A stretch of DNA of 64,000 nt from Paramoeba atlantica (Eukaryota > Discosea), in contig CDRNVI010000147.1 in the NCBI GenBank assembly GCA_977017575.1, forward strand, positions 1-64,000, read 5' to 3'. A program made the translations under genes and the position numbers. Below are positions 42,140-50,185 of the stretch, one piece after another (the first letter of the stretch is position 1; each line of letters begins with the position of its first letter). A model generated the notes under the pieces. It was not told the DNA's origin. It ran no database searches and was given only the letters and a program-made list of their open reading frames with translations.

Positions 42140-42862
42140 ATGGTTTTCGGCTCTAGATCCTGGAAGAAGGTATGCCAGGACTTAGATACTACCACCTACA
42201 AAGTACTCGAAGGAATTGAAGAAGGCACAGACAATTCTCCTCTCTCAGCTGATTCCGAACACATATACGTAGATGGGGCTGTCAGTTCAGAAGCAGGAAA
42301 ACCAGCCGCGGGTTCGGGGATAGTTATTGTTAATTCAAATGGTGTAAGAACCAGACAACACTTTTTACCACCGGAATGCACTTCACCGGATCGGGCTGAA
42401 CTTCGCTCCTTTCTTTTAGGCATTCAGGCAGCTTCGTCTTCTACGAGGAACACAGTTATACATACTGATTCTCATTATGTATGGGACTGGTATCATAATG
42501 TTAGGGTTCGTTTTTCAATCATTGGACACGGTGGCATGCCAAATGCTGACCTACTCACGCAGATACAAGGAGCAATTAAAGAGCGTTGTACAGATAGTAG
42601 TCTCTACGTTATTAAAGTGCGGGCACACTGCGGGAATTCCTTCAATGAAAAAGCTGATGAAATAGCACGCAAAGCACAGAGAACAGCTGCACGTCGTTTT
42701 TCATGCGTCATTCACACGCAAAGGGAGGGAAACAAATCTAATCACGGTCAAAAAAGGGAGCATGATCTCCAAGAAAAATCTCCACACAAAGTGAATAATA
42801 ATAATAATAATAACAAAAGACTATACACATGCAACTTTCAACGTACACTCTCCTTAGCGTGA
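42140..42862 (+). CDS. RNase H array unit 17 (gamma type)
   Basis: Intact 240-aa RNase H ORF; ACA codon 30, Asn32, Phe75. Confidence 0.7.
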   Translation: MVFGSRSWKKVCQDLDTTTYKVLEGIEEGTDNSPLSADSEHIYVDGAVSSEAGKPAAGSGIVIVNSNGVRTRQHFLPPECTSPDRAELRSFLLGIQAASSSTRNTVIHTDSHYVWDWYHNVRVRFSIIGHGGMPNADLLTQIQGAIKERCTDSSLYVIKVRAHCGNSFNEKADEIARKAQRTAARRFSCVIHTQREGNKSNHGQKREHDLQEKSPHKVNNNNNNNKRLYTCNFQRTLSLA

Positions 42863-42887
42863 ATATCTTGAATCTCACAAATCCTAC

Positions 42888-43610
42888 ATGGTTTTCGGCT
42901 CTAGATCCTGGAAGAAGGTATGCCAGGACTTAGATACTACCACCTACAAAGTACTCGAAGGAATTGAAGAAGGCACGGACCATTCTCCTCTCTCAGCTGA
43001 TTCCGAACACATATACGTAGATGGGGCTGTCAGTTCAGAAGCAGGAAAACCAGCCGCGGGTTCGGGGATAGTTATTGTTAATTCAAATGGTGTAAGAACC
43101 AGACAACACGTTTTACCACCGGAATGCACTTCACCGGATCGGGCTGAACTTCGCTCCTTTCGTTTAGGCATTCAGGCAGCTTCGTCTTCTACGAGGAACA
43201 CAGTTATACATACTGATTCTCATTATGTATGGGACTGGTATCATAATGTTAGGGTTCGTTTTTCAATCATTGGATACGGTGGCATGCCAAATGCTGACCT
43301 ACTCACGCAGATACAAGGAGCAATTAAAGAGCGTTGTACAGATAGTAGTCTCTACGTTATTAAAGTGCGGGCACACTGCTGGAATTCCTTCAATGAAAAA
43401 GCTGATGAAATAGCACGCAAAGCACAGAGAACAGCTGCACGTCGTTTTTCATGCGTCATTCACACGCAAAGGGAGGGAAACAAATCTAATCACGGTCAAA
43501 AAAGGGAGCATGATCTCCAAGAAAAATCTCCACACAAAGTGAATAATAATAATAATAATAACAAAAGACTATACACATGCAACTTTCAACGTACACTCTC
43601 CTTAGCGTGA
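42888..43610 (+). CDS. RNase H array unit 18 (delta type, divergent)
   Basis: Full 240-codon ORF with Val75 and Tyr130 like units 3 and 22, plus private changes Leu92Arg (SFRLG) and Gly165Trp (HCWNS). The Gly165 change is next to the catalytic His163-Cys segment and may impair activity. Confidence 0.65.
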   Translation: MVFGSRSWKKVCQDLDTTTYKVLEGIEEGTDHSPLSADSEHIYVDGAVSSEAGKPAAGSGIVIVNSNGVRTRQHVLPPECTSPDRAELRSFRLGIQAASSSTRNTVIHTDSHYVWDWYHNVRVRFSIIGYGGMPNADLLTQIQGAIKERCTDSSLYVIKVRAHCWNSFNEKADEIARKAQRTAARRFSCVIHTQREGNKSNHGQKREHDLQEKSPHKVNNNNNNNKRLYTCNFQRTLSLA

Positions 43611-43635
43611 ATATCTTGAATCTCACAAATCCTAC

Positions 43636-44358
43636 ATGGTTTTCGGCTCTAGATCCTGGAAGAAGGTATGCCAGGACTTAGATACTACCACCTACAAAGT
43701 ACTCGAAGGAATTGAAGAAGGCACGGACAATTCTCCTCTCTCAGCTGATTCCGAACACATATACGTAGATGGGGCTGTCAGTTCAGAAGCAGGAAAACCA
43801 GCCGCGGGTTCGGGGATAGTTATTGTTAATTCAAATGGTGTAAGAACCAGACAACACTTTTTACCACCGGAATGCACTTCACCGGATCGGGCTGAACTTC
43901 GCTCCTTTCTTTTAGGCATTCAGGCAGCTTCGTCTTCTACGAGGAACACAGTTATACATACTGATTCTCATTATGTATGGGACTGGTATCATAATGTTAG
44001 GGTTCGTTTTTCAATCATTGGACACGGTGGCATGCCAAATGCTGACCTACTCACGCAGATACAAGGAGCAATTAAAGAGCGTTGTACAGATAGTAGTCTC
44101 TACGTTATTAAAGTGCGGGCACACTGCGGGAATTCCTTCAATGAAAAAGCTGATGAAATAGCACGCAAAGCACAGAGAACAGCTGCACGTCGTTTTTCAT
44201 GCGTCATTCACACGCAAAGGGAGGGAAACAAATCTAATCACGGTCAAAAAAGGGAGCATGATCTCCAAGAAAAATCTCCACACAAAGTGAATAATAATAA
44301 TAATAATAACAAAAGACTATACACATGCAACTTTCAACGTACACTCTCCTTAGCGTGA
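43636..44358 (+). CDS. RNase H array unit 19 (alpha type)
   Basis: Intact 240-aa RNase H ORF; ACG codon 30, Asn32, Phe75. Starts the second tetramer. Confidence 0.7.
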   Translation: MVFGSRSWKKVCQDLDTTTYKVLEGIEEGTDNSPLSADSEHIYVDGAVSSEAGKPAAGSGIVIVNSNGVRTRQHFLPPECTSPDRAELRSFLLGIQAASSSTRNTVIHTDSHYVWDWYHNVRVRFSIIGHGGMPNADLLTQIQGAIKERCTDSSLYVIKVRAHCGNSFNEKADEIARKAQRTAARRFSCVIHTQREGNKSNHGQKREHDLQEKSPHKVNNNNNNNKRLYTCNFQRTLSLA

Positions 44359-44383
44359 ATATCTTGAATCTCACAAATCCTAC

Positions 44384-45106
44384 ATGGTTTTCGGCTCTAG
44401 ATCCTGGAAGAAGGTATGCCAGGACTTAGATACTACCACCTACAAAGTACTCGAAGGAATTGAAGAAGGCACGGACCATTCTCCTCTCTCAGCTGATTCC
44501 GAACACATATACGTAGATGGGGCTGTCAGTTCAGAAGCAGGAAAACCAGCCGCGGGTTCGGGGATAGTTATTGTTAATTCAAATGGTGTAAGAACCAGAC
44601 AACACTTTTTACCACCGGAATGCACTTCACCGGATCGGGCTGAACTTCGCTCCTTTCTTTTAGGCATTCAGGCAGCTTCGTCTTCTACGAGGAACACAGT
44701 TATACATACTGATTCTCATTATGTATGGGACTGGTATCATAATGTTAGGGTTCGTTTTTCAATCATTGGACACGGTGGCATGCCAAATGCTGACCTACTC
44801 ACGCAGATACAAGGAGCAATTAAAGAGCGTTGTACAGATAGTAGTCTCTACGTTATTAAAGTGCGGGCACACTGCGGGAATTCCTTCAATGAAAAAGCTG
44901 ATGAAATAGCACGCAAAGCACAGAGAACAGCTGCACGTCGTTTTTCATGCGTCATTCACACGCAAAGGGAGGGAAACAAATCTAATCACGGTCAAAAAAG
45001 GGAGCATGATCTCCAAGAAAAATCTCCACACAAAGTGAATAATAATAATAATAATAACAAAAGACTATACACATGCAACTTTCAACGTACACTCTCCTTA
45101 GCGTGA
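44384..45106 (+). CDS. RNase H array unit 20 (beta type)
   Basis: Intact 240-aa RNase H ORF; His32, Phe75. Confidence 0.7.
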   Translation: MVFGSRSWKKVCQDLDTTTYKVLEGIEEGTDHSPLSADSEHIYVDGAVSSEAGKPAAGSGIVIVNSNGVRTRQHFLPPECTSPDRAELRSFLLGIQAASSSTRNTVIHTDSHYVWDWYHNVRVRFSIIGHGGMPNADLLTQIQGAIKERCTDSSLYVIKVRAHCGNSFNEKADEIARKAQRTAARRFSCVIHTQREGNKSNHGQKREHDLQEKSPHKVNNNNNNNKRLYTCNFQRTLSLA

Positions 45107-45131
45107 ATATCTTGAATCTCACAAATCCTAC

Positions 45132-45854
45132 ATGGTTTTCGGCTCTAGATCCTGGAAGAAGGTATGCCAGGACTTAGATACTACCACCTACAAAGTACTC
45201 GAAGGAATTGAAGAAGGCACAGACAATTCTCCTCTCTCAGCTGATTCCGAACACATATACGTAGATGGGGCTGTCAGTTCAGAAGCAGGAAAACCAGCCG
45301 CGGGTTCGGGGATAGTTATTGTTAATTCAAATGGTGTAAGAACCAGACAACACTTTTTACCACCGGAATGCACTTCACCGGATCGGGCTGAACTTCGCTC
45401 CTTTCTTTTAGGCATTCAGGCAGCTTCGTCTTCTACGAGGAACACAGTTATACATACTGATTCTCATTATGTATGGGACTGGTATCATAATGTTAGGGTT
45501 CGTTTTTCAATCATTGGACACGGTGGCATGCCAAATGCTGACCTACTCACGCAGATACAAGGAGCAATTAAAGAGCGTTGTACAGATAGTAGTCTCTACG
45601 TTATTAAAGTGCGGGCACACTGCGGGAATTCCTTCAATGAAAAAGCTGATGAAATAGCACGCAAAGCACAGAGAACAGCTGCACGTCGTTTTTCATGCGT
45701 CATTCACACGCAAAGGGAGGGAAACAAATCTAATCACGGTCAAAAAAGGGAGCATGATCTCCAAGAAAAATCTCCACACAAAGTGAATAATAATAATAAT
45801 AATAACAAAAGACTATACACATGCAACTTTCAACGTACACTCTCCTTAGCGTGA
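45132..45854 (+). CDS. RNase H array unit 21 (gamma type)
   Basis: Intact 240-aa RNase H ORF; ACA codon 30, Asn32, Phe75. Confidence 0.7.
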   Translation: MVFGSRSWKKVCQDLDTTTYKVLEGIEEGTDNSPLSADSEHIYVDGAVSSEAGKPAAGSGIVIVNSNGVRTRQHFLPPECTSPDRAELRSFLLGIQAASSSTRNTVIHTDSHYVWDWYHNVRVRFSIIGHGGMPNADLLTQIQGAIKERCTDSSLYVIKVRAHCGNSFNEKADEIARKAQRTAARRFSCVIHTQREGNKSNHGQKREHDLQEKSPHKVNNNNNNNKRLYTCNFQRTLSLA

Positions 45855-45879
45855 ATATCTTGAATCTCACAAATCCTAC

Positions 45880-46542
45880 ATGGTTTTCGGCTCTAGATCC
45901 TGGAAGAAGGTATGCCAGGACTTAGATACTACCACCTACAAAGTACTCGAAGGAATTGAAGAAGGCACGGACCATTCTCCTCTCTCAGCTGATTCCGAAC
46001 ACATATACGTAGATGGGGCTGTCAGTTCAGAAGCAGGAAAACCAGCCGCGGGTTCGGGGATAGTTATTGTTAATTCAAATGGTGTAAGAACCAGACAACA
46101 CGTTTTACCACCGGAATGCACTTCACCGGATCGGGCTGAACTTCGCTCCTTTCTTTTAGGCATTCAGGCAGCTTCGTCTTCTACGAGGAACACAGTTATA
46201 CATACTGATTCTCATTATGTATGGGACTGGTATCATAATGTTAGGGTTCGTTTTTCAATCATTGGATACGGTGGCATGCCAAATGCTGACCTACTCACGC
46301 AGATACAAGGAGCAATTAAAGAGCGTTGTACAGATAGTAGTCTCTACGTTATTAAAGTGCGGGCACACTGCGGGAATTCCTTCAATAAAAAAGCTGATGA
46401 AATAGCACGCAAAGCACAGAGAACAGCTGCACGTCGTTTTTCATGCGTCATTCACACGCAAAGGGAGGGAAACAAATCTAATCACGGTCAAAAAAGGGAG
46501 CATGATCTCCAAGAAAAATCTCCACACAAAGTGAATATGTAA
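45880..46542 (+). CDS. RNase H array unit 22 (delta type, terminal)
   Basis: 220-aa RNase H with all catalytic residues, Val75, Tyr130 and Lys170. It ends …PHKVNM then stop at the array-flank boundary, without the (AAT)n run. The same terminus follows unit 3, so this probably preserves the true C-terminus of the parent LINE protein. Confidence 0.7.
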   Translation: MVFGSRSWKKVCQDLDTTTYKVLEGIEEGTDHSPLSADSEHIYVDGAVSSEAGKPAAGSGIVIVNSNGVRTRQHVLPPECTSPDRAELRSFLLGIQAASSSTRNTVIHTDSHYVWDWYHNVRVRFSIIGYGGMPNADLLTQIQGAIKERCTDSSLYVIKVRAHCGNSFNKKADEIARKAQRTAARRFSCVIHTQREGNKSNHGQKREHDLQEKSPHKVNM

Positions 46543-47185
46543 AAAGGGAAACTGAAAAATACAGAAGAAGGCAGCACAGTCAGGATTGCTCGTTCACTCA
46601 ACCCAGAAGCTAATACCGGGGATCCAGTAACGTTTTCTCAGTACAAGACATCACGGGGTAGACTGACGAATGCCCCCATTTTTGTGAAGAAAAGCCGCTA
46701 TATGTAATCGAAATTTGCTGTGTATAACTTTGCGCATTAATCTGGAACGCTTATTTTCAGGAGTGTTATGTCCTCTTGGTACATTTATTTATCAACGCGT
46801 TAATAATATTCTGGAGCATTTATGTATATTTCATTGCTAAATATCCGTACTCATACGAAAACACTGAGTGGGGTACGAAAACACTGAGTGGGGATAGTAT
46901 ACGGTGGTTTATTTGGCAAGCAGAGAACAAGTTGGCGCTGAGTTGCTCTTCGGGCATATGACGCGGCAATGAAGGCAAGAACTTGCGTACTGCTTAACCC
47001 TTGGTACCGCGTTGAATATCGATGGTGAAATATTGAGCTGAAAATGGCTAATTGTAAGATTGTTCTGGTTTGCTTGTGCTCGTTTGTACACGTTTTCTCC
47101 TAATTGCAAAAGAGGATAGGTCTCCTACCTCCATTCGCATAATCCGCGGTTTTGCCTATTCGTGATGTGGATAGATGTTTCAGTG
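46537..47185. other. Right flank of the RNase H array (possible LINE 3' UTR)
   Basis: The first ~390 bp is duplicated at 32048-32440. The remainder is unique with no ORF or RNA gene recognised. No poly(A) tail marks a LINE 3' end. Confidence 0.55.
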
Positions 47186-47246
47186 CGCTAAGGAGAGTGT
47201 ACGTTGAAAGTTGCATGTGTATAGTCTTTTGTTATTATTATTATTG
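47186..47246 (-). repeat. Inverted copy of the RNase H unit tail
   Basis: Reverse complement of the last ~60 bp of the 748-bp unit, including the (AAT)n run, GACTATACACATGCAAC and the CTCTCCTTAGCG end. Downstream it abuts a 26-bp piece of the ~177-bp satellite (47247-47272). It may be the source of the tail added to each unit, or a relic of an inversion. Confidence 0.85.
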
Positions 47247-47586
47247 ATGGATTTGCGTTGCGCGATCCGAGGTTTTTGATTTTACAGCTGATAACGGTGT
47301 CAGAAATGCCCAATCACATAGTAAAATAATTTTTCATATACCATCCCAGAACTCACAAAAGGATAACGATAGCAATGACACTTGTCCCCTCGAAACCAGC
47401 AAAGCCTCAAAGTAAAAAAGAACAGTTCCCGGATCAATTATTGTATACGCGCCAATTGTTGTCAAACGTGATGAAGAATCAATGCAGAAGTAGCAGTATC
47501 TAATATATTCGAAAGGACCTAATATATTCGAAGGCAACTAATCAATACTTATTTGTACGGAGATATACGTGTGGTAGTGAACTCTT

Positions 47587-47826
47587 TTAGAGTCGTAAAC
47601 TCCCAATCCACTTTTCATCGGTGATGTAATCTCGGAGTTGAGACACTACCGTGTAAGCCGATAGCTTTTCAAGTTCCAGCTGAAAAGCCTCACGCACGTT
47701 TTCATATTTTCGATTCGCGCGCTGAGCCAACGCCTTTAATAGTTGTTTTGTGTCGTTGTGCAACACACCACAATCTGAGGCGGCGATGCAACGAAATGCC
47801 TCACTGTCCACACCTTTCTCTGTCAC
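47587..47826 (-). pseudogene. LINE RLE protein, extreme C-terminus
   Basis: 79 codons matching the last ~80 residues of the protein at 50186-53674 (EKGVDS…FRC, LHNDTK…LLKALAQRA, AYTVVSQLR, and a final WIG-L). Separated from the upstream endonuclease piece by an AT-rich insertion. Confidence 0.8.
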
Positions 47827-47989
47827 ATATTTCTTGAACTTAAATATTAAAGATCTTAAATATTAAGAGATCTACATACATTCATATCCCCCCCAATAGA
47901 GAAATATTAAGAGATCTACTGAACTTCCTTTCCTGGGCTTGCTGCAGTAGGTAGTTGCTTGTTTGTTTCTTGTAATAAAAAAACAAAAA

Positions 47990-48440
47990 TTTGTAGCTTG
48001 TAACTGTTGCAGCAAGTGTGAACCACTGTGAAATCATAGAGGACTTCTCCCATATGGGGCCACATGATAGCGAGGTCGGGGCCAGATCGAATCCTGCGCG
48101 CCTTACATGGATGTTGGTCAGAAACCTCCGCAGAAATAGAGCATTTACACTTTGTACAATAAAATGAGGAGTGAATTCGCGGTTCGATAACACACGGAAG
48201 TCCTGCCTTCGCGCACAAGTCAGCTAGATAGCGCACGATGTGAGAGTGTTTACGAGTGCAGTTCATACCTGAGCATCTCGAGCATCCTGCGATATGTGGA
48301 ATAATACTAGAAGATGTTTCTGGACCACAGCATCCCGGGCATACGACGTTTATTGGCGCTTTCGGTAGACTTATTCCAAGTCGCATCATTAGGGTGTAGC
48401 GGAAAAGGTAAGGATTCACATAGTTATTCGTACTCTCTAA
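47990..48440 (-). pseudogene. LINE restriction-like endonuclease fragment
   Basis: Minus-strand piece with the CPGC…CSRCSG zinc knuckle, the IEPRIHSSFYCTKC stretch and GPDLAIMWPHMGEVLYDFTV with the PD…D catalytic pair. Very close to the same region of 50186-53674. The frame is lost after HTCCNSYK, where a T-rich stretch interrupts. RT and all upstream parts are absent. Confidence 0.8.
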
Positions 48441-48446
48441 ATGTCC

Positions 48447-49795
48447 GAGGCAGCGCACATGCAAATCGCCGCGATTGAAGTCGTGAAGTCACAAAACTTT
48501 GATATGCCTTTTTCTGAAAACCGAAAGCTGAGACCACGCGCAGCACGCAGCGGCGCGCCAAAGTGGATTTATGCACTCGTGAGTGCGCGCTCCGAATGTT
48601 GATGGATTTGCGTTGCGCGATTCGAGGCAGCGCACACATCGCGCAAATCGCCGCGATTGAAGTCGTGAAGTCACAAAACTTTGATATACATTTTTCTGAA
48701 AACCAAAAACTGAGACCACGCGCAGCACGCAGCGGCGCGCCAAAGTGGATTTATGCACTCGTGAGTGCGCGCTCCGAATGTTGATGGATTTGCGTTGCGT
48801 GATCCGAGGCAGCGCACATGCAAATCGCCGCGATTGAAGTCGTGAAGTCACAAAACTTTGATATGCCTTTTTCTGAAAACCGAAAGCTGAGACCACGCGC
48901 AGCACGCAGCGGCGCGCCAAAGTGGATTTATGCACTCGTGAGTGTGCGCTCCGAATGTTTATGGATTTGCGTTGCGCGATTCGAGGCAGCGCACACATCG
49001 CGCAAATCGCCGCGATTGAAGTCGTGAAGTCACAAAACTTTGATATACATTTTTCTGAAAACCAAAAACTGAGACCACGCGCAGCACGCAGCGGCGCGCC
49101 AAAGTGGATTTATGCACTCGTGAGTGCGCGCTCCGAATGTTGATGGATTTGCGTTGCGCGATCCGAGGCACCGCACACGCAAATCGCCGCGATTGAAGTT
49201 GTGAAGTCACAAAACTTTGATATGCCTTTTTCTGAAAGCCGAAAGCTGAGACCACGCGCAGGAGCAACGGTGCGCCAAAGTGGATTTATGCACTCGTGAG
49301 TGCGCATTCCGAATGTTGATGGATTTGCATTGCGTGATCCGAGGCACCGCACACGCAAATCGCCGCGATTGAAGTCGTGAAGTCACAAAACTTTGATATA
49401 CATTTTTCTGAAAACCAAAAACTGAGACCACGCGCAGCACGCAGCGGCGCGCCAAAGTGGATTTATGCACTCGTGAGTGCGCGCTCCGAATGTTGATGGA
49501 TTTGCGTTGCGCGATCCGAGGCACCGCACACGCAAATCGCCGCGATTGAAGTTGTGAAGTCACAAAACTTTGATATGCCTTTTTCTGAAAACCGAAAGCT
49601 GAGACCACGCGCAGCACGCAGCGGCGCGCCAAAGTGGATTTATGCACTCGTGAGTGTGCGCTCCGAATGTTGATGGATTTGCGTTGCGTGATCCGAGGCA
49701 CCGCACACGCAAATCGCCGCGATTGAAGGCGTGAAGTCGCAAAACTTTGATGCGCCTTTTTCTGAAAACCGAAAGCTGAGACCACGCGCAGCACT
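48447..49795. repeat. ~177-bp satellite array
   Basis: About 7.6 tandem units, spaced 176-182 bp (GATGGATTTGCG at 48601, 48783, 49142, 49318, 49495, 49672). Two unit lengths alternate early on; the 182-bp form has CACACATCGCGCAAATCG instead of CACATGCAAATCG. Internal landmarks: GATTGAAGTCGTGAAGTCAC, TTTTTCTGAAAACCGAAAGC, GCGCGCCAAAGTGGATTTATG. It produces long minus-strand frames that are not genes. Confidence 0.95.
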
Positions 49796-49941
49796 CGTGC
49801 AACCGGTATGATTCCAGAGTTCGCGTTTCAATGTCTTCCGATCTTTTCTTGCGGTTCTCTCCACCAGAACACAAGATTTCTGATACATGCACTTGCGGAT
49901 GCAAAGGGCACAGTTGTAGGCACAGTTGTTTTCAACTTGCA

Positions 49942-50140
49942 AAGGGCACAGTTGTAGGCAGAACTTCACGTAAGGGACAAGTTAAAATAAAGATTTCGTA
50001 CGGGCCAGAATCTGAGAGTGAAGGTCCAAGCGGTTTTCTTTACTTACCACAATCACACAAGATCAGAATCCGCAGTATTCGAGCAACAAAATTGCTGAAA
50101 GTTGAGATTCCAACTTTCTCAAACGCGGATGATATTGTAT
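49942..50140 (+). pseudogene. CRE/R2-type LINE fragment: WGKG/GFLYLP domain
   Basis: Encodes GTVVGRTSRKG…VKIKISYGP…GFLYLPQSHKIRI…ATKLLKVE, the second half of the N-terminal domain of the element that follows (residues about 195-255 there). Both ends are lost; the next element's SL fragment begins 5 bases later. Upstream (49905-49960) a GCAAAGGGCACAGTTGTAGG segment is doubled. Confidence 0.75.
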
Positions 50141-50144
50141 TGTA

Positions 50145-50160
50145 TTTCTGTACCTTGTTG
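50145..50160 (+). other. Spliced-leader 3' fragment (16 nt) at the head of element A
   Basis: TTTCTGTACCTTGTTG equals the last 16 bases of the 39-mer at 21069-21107. The preceding base departs from the SL, so the copy is cut at SL position 24. Confidence 0.75.
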
Positions 50161-50185
50161 TTGTTTTTTTATATATTTAATCGCT

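Larger units (their letters stand above)
29869..46536 (+). repeat. Tandem array of 748-bp RNase H units (about 22 copies)
   Basis: Period exactly 748 bp (for example 33164, 33912, 34660, 35408…). Each unit runs from GCGTGAATATC to CTCTCCTTAGC and contains a 240-codon RNase H ORF, an (AAT)n run and a ~60-bp tail not found in the parent LINE frame. Copies are nearly identical. Three diagnostic sites define unit types: alpha (ACG codon 30, Asn32, Phe75), beta (His32, Phe75), gamma (ACA codon 30, Asn32, Phe75), delta (His32, Val75). The order from the third unit boundary is delta×3, flank, then alpha-beta-gamma ×3, alpha-beta, then alpha-beta-gamma-delta ×2. The array is interrupted at 32048-32440 by a copy of its own right flank. 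Confidence 0.95.
47273..48440 (-). mobile_element. 5'-truncated CRE/R2-type LINE (family of 50145-54126), minus strand
   Basis: The C-terminal endonuclease region plus 3' UTR on the minus strand. The 3' UTR (about 47283-47586) aligns with that of the full-length element ending at 54126, for example CATTGCTATCGTTATCCTT and ATTTACTATGTG…GGGCATTT. Truncation at about 48440 abuts the ~177-bp satellite. An AT-rich insertion of about 85 bp with repeated AGATCTCTTAATATTT (about 47838-47920) and a frame change near 47990 split the coding part. Confidence 0.8.

Noticed and set aside
30704-46163. Minus-strand 75-codon frames and +2-frame 62-codon frames repeated in each RNase H unit
   Set aside because: They are shadows of the RNase H frame and repeat with it every 748 bp.
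48489-49969. Minus-strand frames of 100-195 codons over the ~177-bp satellite (and at 29122-29437)
   Set aside because: They are repeated translations of satellite units (for example RSAHSRVHKSTLARRC), with no domain and no independent conservation.
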